Assembly (NCBI RefSeq): GCF_965208895.1
Contig: NZ_OZ242363.1
Location: 1,364,001-1,428,000, forward strand
Direction of reading: 5' to 3'
Source of the DNA: Poriferisodalis sp965208895
GTDB taxonomy: Bacteria; Actinomycetota; Acidimicrobiia; Acidimicrobiales; Poriferisodalaceae
Length of the DNA stretch: 64,000 bases
The notes under the pieces are model-generated. The model was not told the origin of the DNA. It searched no databases and worked only from the letters and a program-made list of their open reading frames with translations. The position numbers and the translations under genes are program-made. Shown here one piece after another: positions 27,745-37,333 of the stretch (position 1 is its first letter; each line of letters opens with the position of its first letter).

Positions 27745-27896
27745 CGGCGAGGGCGGCAGGGGACTCTGCGACGTTGCGACCGGTTCCCTAACCGGTACAT
27801 GGGTAGTGCGCCAACGACGCCGGCCAAGAGATGCGGTGAGGTGCTGATCTCTCGCCTGCCGGATCGCGGGAGCAGAGGCCACTGCCGCCCTCGCCG
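27745..27896 (-). repeat. Structured ~150-bp intergenic element, copy 3
   Basis: The ends are perfect 15-bp inverted repeats (CGGCGAGGGCGGCAG at 27745-27759, its complement at 27882-27896). Inside, CTCTGC/GCAGAG extends the stem. Read on the minus strand it shares GCGATCCGGCAGGCGAGAG and ACCGGTCGCAACGTCGCAGA with copies at 50985 and 53167. This copy has an extra hairpin, ACCGGTT-AGGG-AACCGGT. It lies between ahcY and comF. It may be a structured RNA, a terminator-like element or a MITE/REP. Confidence 0.7.
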
Positions 27897-27932
27897 CGGG
27901 CGCGACGACGCTCTCTCGGCTGTAGCGGCAAC

Positions 27933-29384
27933 TCAGTAGCGGTAACGGTCTGCTTTGTACGGACCGTCGACGTCCAGACCGAGGTAAGAGGCCTGTCCGG
28001 ACGTCAGCCGGGTGAGCTTGGCCCCGAGCTTGTCGAGGTGCAAGCGGGCCACTTCCTCATCCAGGCGCTTCGGAAGCACATGAACATCGGTGGAAAGCTC
28101 TTCCGCGCGTGCATGCAATTCGAGCTGGGCGAGCACTTGGTTCGTGAAGCTCATCGACATCACGAAGCTCGGATGCCCGGTAGCACAGCCAAGATTCACC
28201 AATCGGCCTTCGGCCAGCACGATCACCGAGTTCCCGCCCGGGAACACGAACTCGTCGACCTGCGGCTTGATCGAACGTCGCTGGACATCGGACATCGCAG
28301 CCAGGCCCGCCATGTCGATCTCATTGTCGAAGTGACCGATGTTGGCCACAATTGCCTGGTGTTTCATGGCTGACATGTGCTCGGCCGAGACGATGTCGCG
28401 GTTGCCCGTGGCGGTCACGTAGATGTCGGCGATGTCGAGCACGTTCTCAAGCCGATCGACTTCGAAGCCTTCCATGGCGGCCTGCAAAGCCGTGATGGGA
28501 TCGATCTCGGAGACGATGACCCGACAGCCCTGACCACGCAGCGCCTGGGCGCACCCCTTGCCGACATCGCCGTAGCCCGCCACGAAGGCCACTTTTCCGC
28601 CCAGCATCACGTCGGTCGCTCGGTTGATGCCGTCGAGCAGCGAGTGTCGGCAGCCGTAGAGGTTGTCGAATTTGGACTTCGTCACCGAGTCGTTGACGCT
28701 GTAGGCGGGGAAGGTCAGCTCCCCGCGCGCTGCCATCTCATAGAGCCGGTTCACGCCGGTCGTGGTTTCCTCAGAGACGCCCCGAAGGCCCGCCGAGATC
28801 TCCGCCCACAGTCCGGGCTCGGTGCGCTGGAGCTCATCGAGCAGCTCGTGCACCGCCACCTCGTCGGGCGACGCCGCGTTCGGTCCATCGCCAAGCAGTG
28901 CCGGCACGCACCCTTCGGACTCGTAGCGAGCCCCGAGGTGCACCATCAGCGTGGCGTCCCCGCCGTCGTCCACGATCAGCGTGGGACCAGGGCCCTCCGG
29001 CCAGCGAAGCGCCCGGTAGTTGCAGCGCCAGTACTCAGCGAGCGTTTCGCCCTTCCAGGCGAACACGGGCACGCCCCGTGGGCTGTCCACCGTCCCGTCG
29101 CGCCCCACCACGACTGCTGCCGCCGCCTCGTCCTGGGTGGAGAAGATGTTGCACGACGCCCAGCGCACCTGCGCGCCCAGATCTGTCAGCGTCTCGATCA
29201 GCACGGCGGTCTGCACCGTCATGTGCAGTGAGCCGGTGATCCGCGCGCCGGCTAAGGGCCGGGAATCGGCGTGCTGCGCACGCAGCGCCATGAGCCCGGG
29301 CATCTCCGTCTCGGCTAGCTCGATCTGAAGCCGTCCTGCCGGCGCCAAGCTGAGATCGGCTATCTCAAAATCATTGTTGAGCAA
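27933..29384 (-). CDS. ahcY: Adenosylhomocysteinase (SAH hydrolase)
   Basis: The product is about 483 residues from TTG 29384 (LNNDFEIADLSLAPAG). The frame is open further upstream but that part does not look like the family. NAD-binding motif GYGDVGKGCAQALRGQG, substrate motifs SCNIFSTQDEAAAAV and VNDSVTKSKFDN, and the C-terminal YKADRYRY are diagnostic. It splits S-adenosylhomocysteine to adenosine and homocysteine in the methyl cycle. The start overlaps the end of the upstream SIS isomerase gene by 14 bp. Confidence 0.96.
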   Translation of the reverse strand: MLNNDFEIADLSLAPAGRLQIELAETEMPGLMALRAQHADSRPLAGARITGSLHMTVQTAVLIETLTDLGAQVRWASCNIFSTQDEAAAAVVVGRDGTVDSPRGVPVFAWKGETLAEYWRCNYRALRWPEGPGPTLIVDDGGDATLMVHLGARYESEGCVPALLGDGPNAASPDEVAVHELLDELQRTEPGLWAEISAGLRGVSEETTTGVNRLYEMAARGELTFPAYSVNDSVTKSKFDNLYGCRHSLLDGINRATDVMLGGKVAFVAGYGDVGKGCAQALRGQGCRVIVSEIDPITALQAAMEGFEVDRLENVLDIADIYVTATGNRDIVSAEHMSAMKHQAIVANIGHFDNEIDMAGLAAMSDVQRRSIKPQVDEFVFPGGNSVIVLAEGRLVNLGCATGHPSFVMSMSFTNQVLAQLELHARAEELSTDVHVLPKRLDEEVARLHLDKLGAKLTRLTSGQASYLGLDVDGPYKADRYRY

Positions 29385-30432
29385 GGTATTCCTTGAGGTC
29401 GGTGAGCACGCCGATGGGCCCAGGGTCGCGCTGGGCTGCTGCGGCAATGCGAAGGCTAAGGACGTCGACCTGGAAAATGAGGTCGAACAGCTGCGCCATC
29501 TCGCCGTCGCCGTTCGCGTGCAACTCGCAGTACGGCACCGCTGTGCGGGCTCCTTCCAGGACGCGACGGGCAAAGTCGTAGCGTCGCCGGGTCTGGGGGT
29601 GTTCGAAGCCGTGCCGCAGCGCGATCACCGCCAGTGGCGAGCCGTCGTCCGGCGGGCCTGCCAGATCCCATCCTGCGAGCTCGTTGTGGCAGAGCTCGGG
29701 CATCGCGCTGGCGTAGGAAGGGATCTTGACGTTCTCGTTGATCTGGGCCTTGGCACGGCCAGCCGCCACCGCCCCGAGCCCGCCACCGCCGTAGAAGACC
29801 GGCAGCATCTCACCGTTGCCGATCGCATTAACGAGCCTGTCGAGATTTACCGGGCCGGCTGCGGGGTCGGATTGACGTGCGCGCAGCTGCGCCACCGTCG
29901 CGCTGACCCATTCCCCAACGCTCGACAGCAGACCAGCACGCTCCAGCGCCACCAGCGGTGCGACCGAAATGGCGCCGACGGCCGCTCGCGGCATTGGAAT
30001 GGCACCGTCCACCTCGTAGAGCGGCGCGCCCCACTCACGGGCCAGCTCGGCCAGGCGCCCGCCTGAGGTCACCGCAACGACCGAGGCGCCGGCGTCATGC
30101 GCCGCAACAGCCGCTTCGAGCGTCTCCTCGGTGTTGCCGCTGAACGAGACCGCGATGGCCAGGGCGGATGGTCCGACGAACGCCGGACACTCGTAGCCCT
30201 TGGCGACGGTAACCGGGACGCGCATCAGCGGAGCCGCTAACGCCGAGACGATGTCGCCCGCGACTCCCGAACCGCCCATGCCCATCACGATCACCGCAGA
30301 TATCGGCACATTGCCGACCGATGTGGAGTGATCAGGGCTCGCCACGTTCTCGGCCGCCGCGAGCGCAGCTTCGAGCTGGGAGGGCAGCGATTGCACAGCC
30401 GCTGCCATTCCCATCGAGTCGATGCCGGTCAC
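29371..30432 (-). CDS. Bifunctional phosphoglucose/phosphomannose isomerase-like SIS protein
   Basis: The protein has 353 residues with tandem SIS domains. The first carries VIVMGMGGSGVAGDIV and AVSFSGNTEETLEA, and the C-terminal part holds ELCHNELAGWD and the late LTDLKEYLAQQ. This family interconverts glucose-6-, mannose-6- and fructose-6-phosphate and feeds GDP-mannose synthesis. It is coupled by ATGA overlap to the Trm112 gene and followed by ahcY. Actinobacteria carry a homologue beside manB. Confidence 0.88.
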   Translation of the reverse strand: MTGIDSMGMAAAVQSLPSQLEAALAAAENVASPDHSTSVGNVPISAVIVMGMGGSGVAGDIVSALAAPLMRVPVTVAKGYECPAFVGPSALAIAVSFSGNTEETLEAAVAAHDAGASVVAVTSGGRLAELAREWGAPLYEVDGAIPMPRAAVGAISVAPLVALERAGLLSSVGEWVSATVAQLRARQSDPAAGPVNLDRLVNAIGNGEMLPVFYGGGGLGAVAAGRAKAQINENVKIPSYASAMPELCHNELAGWDLAGPPDDGSPLAVIALRHGFEHPQTRRRYDFARRVLEGARTAVPYCELHANGDGEMAQLFDLIFQVDVLSLRIAAAAQRDPGPIGVLTDLKEYLAQQ

Positions 30433-30665
30433 CGTTGAAATGTAGGTCGGAGTTCGCCGCTTGCAATCCGCTCGTTGAGCGCTGCAGCAAGGGTGGGGTC
30501 GGCATCGATCGCCTCGTCCATCAGCAGTGCCGGAATGCCATCAGTGACCGCATAGGCCCGCCCGAGACGCGGGTTGTACAACAGGCTCTGCTCGAGCACG
30601 AAGTAGAGCGGCCCCTTGTCCTCGGGACACGCCAAGACTTCAGCCAAGACCGGGTCAAGCCCCAC
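30429..30665 (-). CDS. Trm112-family small zinc-ribbon-like protein
   Basis: The protein has 78 residues from the GTG at 30665, which has a GGGAGG site 6 nt upstream. LDPVLAEVLACPEDKGPLYF and the later TDGIPALLMDEA match the YcaR/Trm112 fold. Only one of the four zinc cysteines is present (ACPED), so it is probably metal-free. Members activate methyltransferases in eukaryotes; the bacterial role is unknown. It sits between manB and the SIS isomerase, as in mycobacteria. Confidence 0.88.
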   Translation of the reverse strand: MGLDPVLAEVLACPEDKGPLYFVLEQSLLYNPRLGRAYAVTDGIPALLMDEAIDADPTLAAALNERIASGELRPTFQR

Positions 30666-30727
30666 GTGTGCCTCCCGGGCGCGGTGCGAACCCGTTGTGC
30701 GGCGACGTCCGCTGATCCATGCGGCGA

Positions 30728-32086
30728 TCATGCCAGCAACGTCATGATCTCGCTCGCTCGCGCCGCTACTGCCGCAGCGTCCGGCGCTTCGAGATTCAGT
30801 CGCAGCAGGGGCTCGGTATTAGACGGTCGCAGGTTGAACCACCACTCGCCGCCGTCGACTGTCAGACCGTCGAGGCGGTCGTGGGGGTGACTCGCAAAGT
30901 GTGCTGCCACCCGGCGCATCACCTCGTCCACATCTGCAACGCGCATGTTGATCTCGCCCGAGGATGCATAACGATCAAGAGGTGCCAGCAGCTCCGACAG
31001 CGGCACCGCCGCGGCACTCAGCTGCTCCAGCGCGATCAGCCCGGCGATCAGGCCCGAGTCTGCCCGGTAGTTATCGGCGAAGTAGTAGTGACCGCTGTGC
31101 TCGCCGCCGAAGACGGCGCCAGTTCGCGCCATCTCTGCCTTGATGAAGCTGTGCCCCACGCGCGTGCGGATCGGCTGGCCGCCCGCTTCGGTGATCGCCT
31201 CCGGCACTGCACGTGAGCAGATCAGGTTGTGCAGAATCGGACCCGGTCCACAGCGGCGCAGCATGGCTTGGGCCACCAGGGCTGTGAGCAGCGATCCGCT
31301 GACAGCCCGGCCGTGCTCGTCGACTAGGAACACCCGGTCTGCATCGCCGTCGAACGCAAGCCCCACGTCGGCACCGGTTCCGCGCACGCGCTCGCTCAGA
31401 TCAACCAGGTTCTCGGGCTGGATCGGGTCGGCCGGATGGTTGGGGAACGTGCCGTCGAGCTCGCCGTACATCAGCTCCCACTCGAATGGAAGCGGCTCGA
31501 AGACCGCCGGCACCACGAGGCCTCCCATGCCGTTCGCCGTGTCTGCCACGACACGCAAGGGCTCGAGCGCGGCGACGTCGACGAACGAACGGACGTGGGC
31601 TGCAAACGTGTCCAGCAGATCGAGGGTGCTGTGCCCGCCGCCGCCCTGAGATGCCGGCGCGCCCTGTGCCGCCCGTCGGGCGATCTCATCGAGCCCGCTG
31701 CCGGCACCCACCGGTGCGGCGCCCGGCCTGCACAGCTTGATGCCGTTGTAGGACGCCGGGTTGTGCGAGGCCGTCAGCATCGCCCCCGGCAGGTTCAGGT
31801 GGCCCGACGCGAAATACAGCAAGTCGGTTGATGCCAGCCCGATGTCGATGACGTCAACCCCTGCGGCCCGCGCGCCGTCGGCGAACGCCGTGGCCAGCGC
31901 GACGCCGCTCGAGCGCATGTCCCTCCCGAGCACGAGCTGCGACATAGCGGACCACTCCGCGAAGGCGTAACCGACGCCACGCGCCACTGACGGGCTGAGC
32001 TCGTCAGGACAAATGCCACGTATGTCATATGCCCCAAAGATGCCGTCCAAAATCTCGGTCGGCACTGCGTCAATACGTCCCGCCAT
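30728..32086 (-). CDS. manB: Phosphomannomutase/phosphoglucomutase
   Basis: This 452-residue alpha-D-phosphohexomutase has active-site serine loop LTASHNPASYNG, metal loop AFDGDADRVF, sugar loop GGEHSGHYYF and phosphate loop NLRPSNTEPLLRLN. It converts mannose-6-phosphate (or glucose-6-phosphate) to the 1-phosphate for nucleotide-sugar synthesis. It is the first gene of the run manB-Trm112-SIS-ahcY and divergent from the radical SAM gene. Confidence 0.94.
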   Translation of the reverse strand: MAGRIDAVPTEILDGIFGAYDIRGICPDELSPSVARGVGYAFAEWSAMSQLVLGRDMRSSGVALATAFADGARAAGVDVIDIGLASTDLLYFASGHLNLPGAMLTASHNPASYNGIKLCRPGAAPVGAGSGLDEIARRAAQGAPASQGGGGHSTLDLLDTFAAHVRSFVDVAALEPLRVVADTANGMGGLVVPAVFEPLPFEWELMYGELDGTFPNHPADPIQPENLVDLSERVRGTGADVGLAFDGDADRVFLVDEHGRAVSGSLLTALVAQAMLRRCGPGPILHNLICSRAVPEAITEAGGQPIRTRVGHSFIKAEMARTGAVFGGEHSGHYYFADNYRADSGLIAGLIALEQLSAAAVPLSELLAPLDRYASSGEINMRVADVDEVMRRVAAHFASHPHDRLDGLTVDGGEWWFNLRPSNTEPLLRLNLEAPDAAAVAARASEIMTLLA

Positions 32087-32144
32087 AACGCTTGCAGAGC
32101 CTAAGTGACCGCGCAGCGGTGCGCGGCGTCTTCAGGCAACGCCC

Positions 32145-32175
32145 TTGCAATTTGCACCCACGTTTCCCTAGGGTG
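32145..32175 (+). promoter_or_regulatory. Candidate promoter of the radical SAM gene
   Basis: TTGCAA and TAGGGT are separated by about 18 bp within the manB-radical SAM divergent region, about 60 bp upstream of the likely start. They resemble -35 and -10 boxes of the housekeeping sigma factor. This is a weak call from sequence alone. Confidence 0.3.
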
Positions 32176-32229
32176 GCTTCAGAGAGTGGGATGCGAACCT
32201 GCCTGAAGCGAGCGAGCGAGGCGATGATC

Positions 32230-33798
32230 ATGAGGAAATATCAGCCAACAGAACGAGAACAATTGGTACTTGACGAGGTCGAGAACCCTAGGTACGACCG
32301 TCAGATCGTCAATGGTCTCGAACCCTTCATGAGTGGGTCCGCGCCTGAGGAATTCCGCAACTTCTATAGCAAGGAAGAACTCAACGACTTAGGCAAATTA
32401 CGCGGAACCGAACGCGATGTTGAAGCAAGGATGCCCGTCAAGCTGACCCGCCACTATTTCGAAATGGCTACGTCAAGTTCAGCGATACAAAAACTGGTAA
32501 AGGCTTCACCAGACGAAACGACCGATCTCGAAGGCGACCCGGACCCGGCGAACCAGCTTGACTACAGCCCAATCGAAGGACTGCTACACAAGTATGAAAT
32601 GGCGCTGCTCTACGTTATTTCTACTTGCTCAGCTCATTGCAGATTCTGTTATCGCGAGGAACTGATTGGGCGCAAAGAGATTGAACGCTCCGACGGCACA
32701 GTCAAGAAGAAGGGCCTTGCGCAAGTCGGCGAGATCACCGAGTACATCCGGTCGCACAATGACGCCGTTGCGGCAAACGGGGGAACTCATCCCGAGACCG
32801 GCAGGCCGAAGCTGCGTGAGGTTCTCTTGTCTGGCGGCGACCCTATGGTGCTGCCGAACTCCAAGCTGGCAGCATGGTTCACGGCCTTGGCGGAGGCGGG
32901 CGCCGAAGCCGTCCGCGTGGGCACCAAGGAGCTGGCCTTCTACCCGGACCGCTTCGACGAAGCCTTCTTTGCGATGATCGATCGCTTTCACGAGATCTAT
33001 CCGGATGTTTCGCTGCGGTTCATGATCCACTTCAACCATCCAGACGAATTCCTGCTGAAAGATTCCGACGGTCAGTACATTGCCGATGACAAGGGATTCC
33101 TTCAGTGGCGTCAGAACACCCGGCAAGCGGTCGACTCGCTGGTTGAACGCGGCTGGATCAGCGTCGAGAACCAGACTCCGATCATCGCAGGCGTGAACGA
33201 CGACGCCGACGCTTTGCGGATCCTCCAGCGCACGCTCAAGAGCGTCGGTGTCGAGAACCACTACTTCTTCTGCGGAAGGAACATCGTCGCCTACAAGGCG
33301 TTCAACGTGCCCATCGAGACCGCATGGCAGCTTCTCAACGACTCGCAACGCGGGCTGTCGGGCGTGGAGTCGCACGCCCGTCTGACCATCGTGCACTACA
33401 AGGGCAAGACGGAAGTCTCCGCCGTGACCGATGGGCCGATCGCCGGCCTGCGGGGTGCCGAGGACGGCGTGGTGATCTTCAAGGTCCTGCGCAATCCGGC
33501 CCATGCCCCAGACCGGGGCAAAGTCACCATCGTCGGCCGGAACCCCGAAGCACTGTGGTTCGACGAATACGAGGACCGGGTGCTGTTAGATGAAGCGGGC
33601 CTGTTCTCTCAGCAGCGCCCCAGCGGCGTGACGGTTCCGCGATCTCGCTCTCGGCACCGTGCGGCGCCGAAGGAGCGGACGCCGGGCTCGTCACGGCCCG
33701 CTCCGCTCATGGCCGTGGTCGCGAGCAACGAGCGAAGGCCGCACCCGAAGAGCCCGCCCAGCAGTCCGGCGGCTGAGGTTCAAGACGCCCAGGCCTAA
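32230..33798 (+). CDS. KamA-like radical SAM protein (lysine-2,3-aminomutase family), divergent
   Basis: The protein has about 522 residues from ATG 32230, which has GAGG 8 nt upstream; ATG 32224 is also possible. The cluster motif CSAHCRFC (Cys about 133, 137, 140) and the SAM-binding LLSGGDPMVLPN place it in the KamA family. The PLP-lysine segment PGGGGKxP of true lysine aminomutases is missing; the region reads ESHARLTIVHYKGKTEV. A Ser/Pro/Arg-rich tail (about residues 455-522) is extra. The first 500 bp have clearly lower GC and different codon choice than the neighbours. The reaction is unknown. Confidence 0.8.
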   Translation: MRKYQPTEREQLVLDEVENPRYDRQIVNGLEPFMSGSAPEEFRNFYSKEELNDLGKLRGTERDVEARMPVKLTRHYFEMATSSSAIQKLVKASPDETTDLEGDPDPANQLDYSPIEGLLHKYEMALLYVISTCSAHCRFCYREELIGRKEIERSDGTVKKKGLAQVGEITEYIRSHNDAVAANGGTHPETGRPKLREVLLSGGDPMVLPNSKLAAWFTALAEAGAEAVRVGTKELAFYPDRFDEAFFAMIDRFHEIYPDVSLRFMIHFNHPDEFLLKDSDGQYIADDKGFLQWRQNTRQAVDSLVERGWISVENQTPIIAGVNDDADALRILQRTLKSVGVENHYFFCGRNIVAYKAFNVPIETAWQLLNDSQRGLSGVESHARLTIVHYKGKTEVSAVTDGPIAGLRGAEDGVVIFKVLRNPAHAPDRGKVTIVGRNPEALWFDEYEDRVLLDEAGLFSQQRPSGVTVPRSRSRHRAAPKERTPGSSRPAPLMAVVASNERRPHPKSPPSSPAAEVQDAQA

Positions 33799-36700
33799 GG
33801 GGCCTCTGCTGGCCCTAGGGGTGTGTCGTAGGCACCTGCTGCGGCGCGGTGACGGATACGCCAGATATCGGTCACGACCTTGAGCGACTGGGCGACCAGC
33901 CGGACGGTGGTGTCCGCTGAATGGTCGACGGCGACGGGAACCTCGACCGATGTCAGGTCGAGGTGCTCGACAAGGTAGAGCACCTCCACGTCGAAGGTGA
34001 AGCCGTCGATGACGGCACGGCTGAAGATCTCCTGCGCAGCCTCAGCGGTGAAACCCTTGAAGCCACACTGCGTGTCGCGGTAGCGGCGGAGCAGCACGAG
34101 GCGGGTGAATACGTTGAACATCCGGCTCGCGATCGCGCGAGCGGGCGCCGCAGGGCTGATGGTGCGCGCTTGCGCATGGCGCCGGTTCCCGAGCGCTACA
34201 TCCGCCCCGCGGTCGAGTGCATCGACGAGCTCGGTGAGCTGGCCGGGCGGATAGGCCAGGTCCACGTCGGTGAACAGACGCAAGCGGCCGCTCGCCGCGA
34301 GCATTCCCGTGCGCACCGCGGCTCCCTTGCCGAGATTGGCTTCCGACGACAGCACGACATCAGCACCGGCTCTCCGGGCGGCCTCGGCGGTGCCATCGGT
34401 CGAACCGTCGTCGACGACCACGATCTCGAGTCGGTCGTCCGGAGCCTCATTTCGACCCAGGGCGGCACTGATCTGCGACACTGCGGCGCCGACGAGGTGC
34501 TCCGCCTGGAAGGCCGGCAGCACCACTGAGACCGCGGGGAGGGGGTCTTCGAGGCCGGCGGCATCACCGACGCCGGGCGCTGCCGCGACGCTGGGCTCCG
34601 CCACGCTGACGGCTGCCGCCGACTCCTGCGCCGGGAGCAGCGATGCTCGGGGGCCGAGCAATCGGGGCCTCCGACGCTGTTCAAACCGAACCGGGGGCCG
34701 CACCGCGACCAGCGCGAGCGCGACCGCGCCGAGCAGCGTTGCCAGCCAGGCGAGGTACTCGACCGCCGTGGCGCCATAGGTGAGCTTGACGTGTTCGTCG
34801 GTGGGAACCACCACCATCCAGTTGGGAGTCACCCGGTAGGGTCCGTCGGCGCCGCTCACCGACCAGTTCGGGAAGTACGACACCTTCACCAGCACCGGCA
34901 CCTCGGTCCGGTCCACCGAGAACGACAGCCAGTCCCGTCCCGACTCGAAGTCGCCGATCTGCACCGGTGGCAGTGCTCGCAGCGGTGCTGCGCTGAAGCG
35001 AGTCAGTGAAGCGGGCGGCGCTGCGTGAGGATTCGGGGCCGACAGCAGCGACACCCGTGACCAGTCTTGCGGCCCCTCTGCCGCAATCGGCACATCCCAT
35101 GCTGCGGGGTCGTTCCACCAGATCGCGGCCGGATCGGTCCAGGCCCGTCCGGCTTGTGACACTTCGGGTGCCACCGCGGGTTCGAAGTGCAGCGGTGACA
35201 CCACGTCGCTGCCTGCAACCAGGTAGATCGACCAAGGCCCCGCCGAGGCGATGATCTGCAAGTCAGCCGAATCGTCCGCCGCCGCAGTGGCCTCGGGGCT
35301 GAAGGCGGCGTAGTAGCGAACGCCGGACATCTGCAGGTGAGGAACGCCGAGGGCGAAGTTCAAGGAGTTGTAGGGAAGGCCGCGCATCGGACGCGACGGC
35401 GCTGCCGACAGCTCCGACTGCATGAGGAAATGGAACGGCACCGTCGGCGACGATTCGAAGTAGAGGCCCTCCAAGGAGGAGATGCAGCCGTCGGTCCAGT
35501 GCGGCAGCAGCATCGGGGCCATCGGGGTGCCGTACGCGCCCACGATGTCTCGGTCGTATTCCCACAGCAGGCGCCCGCAGCCGTAGCCGGGCGTGTCGCC
35601 GATGTCGCTCATCGCGGTGACGAAAGAGTGGTACTCGGGATAGTCCGGGCGTTGCTCATAGCCGCGGAAGTTCCAGCGCGCCCAGCCTCCGACGAAATTG
35701 CGATCATCAGGCGAAACGGTGAACGGACCCCAGCGATACGCGCCGTCGGCATCGAGCCTGGTGCCGGGCGCATCGCCGAGCTGCACTGCCAACAAGCCTG
35801 CCGCCGCCACCAGGGCAGCAACCGGAACCAGCGTGCGCACCCAGCGCGCCGCCGCAGCGAGCCCGATTCCGCTCGTGTCAGGGCGACTCGAATCACGGCG
35901 GGTCAGCGCATCGATGACGAGCCACAGGCCCATCGCCGCCAGCACGTACACCGCCAGGTACCAGAAGGGCAGGATGCGCGCGTTCCACAGCCGGTGCTGC
36001 GGCCAGTGGATAAAACCCATGGCCATCGTGAGGGCGATGGCCGACCACGTCAGCGCTGGGCGATACCAGCGCGCAAGGCCGACCACGGCGCCGACACCTG
36101 CCAGTACGAGCAGCCAGGTGATGCTGTGGTGCGCCCCGTCGCCGCTGATCTCGTCGGTGAAGAACAGGTGCTCGCGCACGGAGGCGAGCCGTTCCCAGCC
36201 CATGTCGTTGAGGTATGCCCGCCGGACGACGAACGGCACGGTCCAGAACGCCGACAGCGCCCCGCCGATGATGCCGATGACGAGCGCATGAGCAGACCGG
36301 CGCCATTGCGTGGCCAGCAGGGCCGCGACCGCGGCGACGGGCACAGCGAGCCGGGCCGACGGCGCCTCAGAGACGTTCCACACAGCCGCCCACAGCACGA
36401 TCGCGGCGACCGCCGCGCCCATCGCCGGCAGCCGGCCGATGCGTTCAGGCAGCGCATGCAGGCCGCGCACGGCCACCATCAAGATGCTGGCCGTGACGGC
36501 GAACATCAGCGGGATGGGATGGCACAGGGCCACGAACGCCAGCAGCAAGCTCGCGCGCGCGCGCCCTGTCCCCCGCTCCAGCGAGCGCCAGAACATGCCC
36601 AGATACACGAGCGTCGCCGACAGCGCGATCGAGAACGCGAATTCGCCTGCCAGCGTCGATGCTGCATTCCCGCCGTAGATGGTGAAGTTCACGTCGAAGA

Positions 36701-37148
36701 CGAACAGCAGCAGCGCAGCAGGCAGCAGCGAGCGCAGCAGGCGTGGCCAGCCCGCCAGTCGGCCCATCAGCCACGCCGCTGCGGGCATCGTGGCGACCCC
36801 GCTGATCGCCACCAGCTTGAACGCCACGTTGTAGGAGGGGAGCACCGCGTCGGCGACGACCACCAGCAGGTACGGCACCACCATGTAGAAGTGCCCCGCC
36901 GGCATGCCCGCGTACCAGTCGGTCGACCAGCCGCGCAGCGAGCCCGACGGCAGCAGCTCGTCGCGCAGGAACGCCGGACCCCAGACGTGGGCGCCCATAT
37001 CCCCGCCGGTGGGCGTGGCCGTGGAAACCAGCCCGCCGGGATCGAGCCACGCCACCACGGCTACGCAGCTCGCCACGACGACCGCAGCTTCAAGCCACGC
37101 CCGCAGCATCGACCGCGCGCGAGTGAGGCGCACGGTCACCGTCGGCAC
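33795..37148 (-). CDS. Multi-pass membrane protein fused to a family-2 glycosyltransferase
   Basis: The protein has 1117 residues from a GTG start. Roughly the first 440 residues are ten or more membrane segments, followed by a large extracytoplasmic region (about 440-800) with a last membrane helix. The C-terminal 240 residues are a GT-A domain like dolichyl/undecaprenyl-phosphate glycosyltransferases: VSVVLPAFQAEH, VVVDDGSTDGTAE, NLGKGAAVRTGM and DTQCGFKGFTAEAA. It may make a lipid-linked sugar and transfer it within one polypeptide. The stop overlaps the end of the radical SAM gene by 4 bp (convergent). Confidence 0.82.
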   Translation of the reverse strand: MPTVTVRLTRARSMLRAWLEAAVVVASCVAVVAWLDPGGLVSTATPTGGDMGAHVWGPAFLRDELLPSGSLRGWSTDWYAGMPAGHFYMVVPYLLVVVADAVLPSYNVAFKLVAISGVATMPAAAWLMGRLAGWPRLLRSLLPAALLLFVFDVNFTIYGGNAASTLAGEFAFSIALSATLVYLGMFWRSLERGTGRARASLLLAFVALCHPIPLMFAVTASILMVAVRGLHALPERIGRLPAMGAAVAAIVLWAAVWNVSEAPSARLAVPVAAVAALLATQWRRSAHALVIGIIGGALSAFWTVPFVVRRAYLNDMGWERLASVREHLFFTDEISGDGAHHSITWLLVLAGVGAVVGLARWYRPALTWSAIALTMAMGFIHWPQHRLWNARILPFWYLAVYVLAAMGLWLVIDALTRRDSSRPDTSGIGLAAAARWVRTLVPVAALVAAAGLLAVQLGDAPGTRLDADGAYRWGPFTVSPDDRNFVGGWARWNFRGYEQRPDYPEYHSFVTAMSDIGDTPGYGCGRLLWEYDRDIVGAYGTPMAPMLLPHWTDGCISSLEGLYFESSPTVPFHFLMQSELSAAPSRPMRGLPYNSLNFALGVPHLQMSGVRYYAAFSPEATAAADDSADLQIIASAGPWSIYLVAGSDVVSPLHFEPAVAPEVSQAGRAWTDPAAIWWNDPAAWDVPIAAEGPQDWSRVSLLSAPNPHAAPPASLTRFSAAPLRALPPVQIGDFESGRDWLSFSVDRTEVPVLVKVSYFPNWSVSGADGPYRVTPNWMVVVPTDEHVKLTYGATAVEYLAWLATLLGAVALALVAVRPPVRFEQRRRPRLLGPRASLLPAQESAAAVSVAEPSVAAAPGVGDAAGLEDPLPAVSVVLPAFQAEHLVGAAVSQISAALGRNEAPDDRLEIVVVDDGSTDGTAEAARRAGADVVLSSEANLGKGAAVRTGMLAASGRLRLFTDVDLAYPPGQLTELVDALDRGADVALGNRRHAQARTISPAAPARAIASRMFNVFTRLVLLRRYRDTQCGFKGFTAEAAQEIFSRAVIDGFTFDVEVLYLVEHLDLTSVEVPVAVDHSADTTVRLVAQSLKVVTDIWRIRHRAAAGAYDTPLGPAEAP

Positions 37149-37333
37149 GCGCGCAGGCTAACGATCACGACACGCGCCCTACGGCGAGCGGCCCAGGCCC
37201 ACTGCCGCGGTTCGCCACTGTCAGTCTGCCGCGGGCTCGGGTGCGGTCTGCTGTTGGCGTTCGGGGGCTTCGCTGGCGTGCCGGCGGCACAGCGCGGCTA
37301 CTGGTCGACTGGGCGCCGCCATAGCATGAGCAC

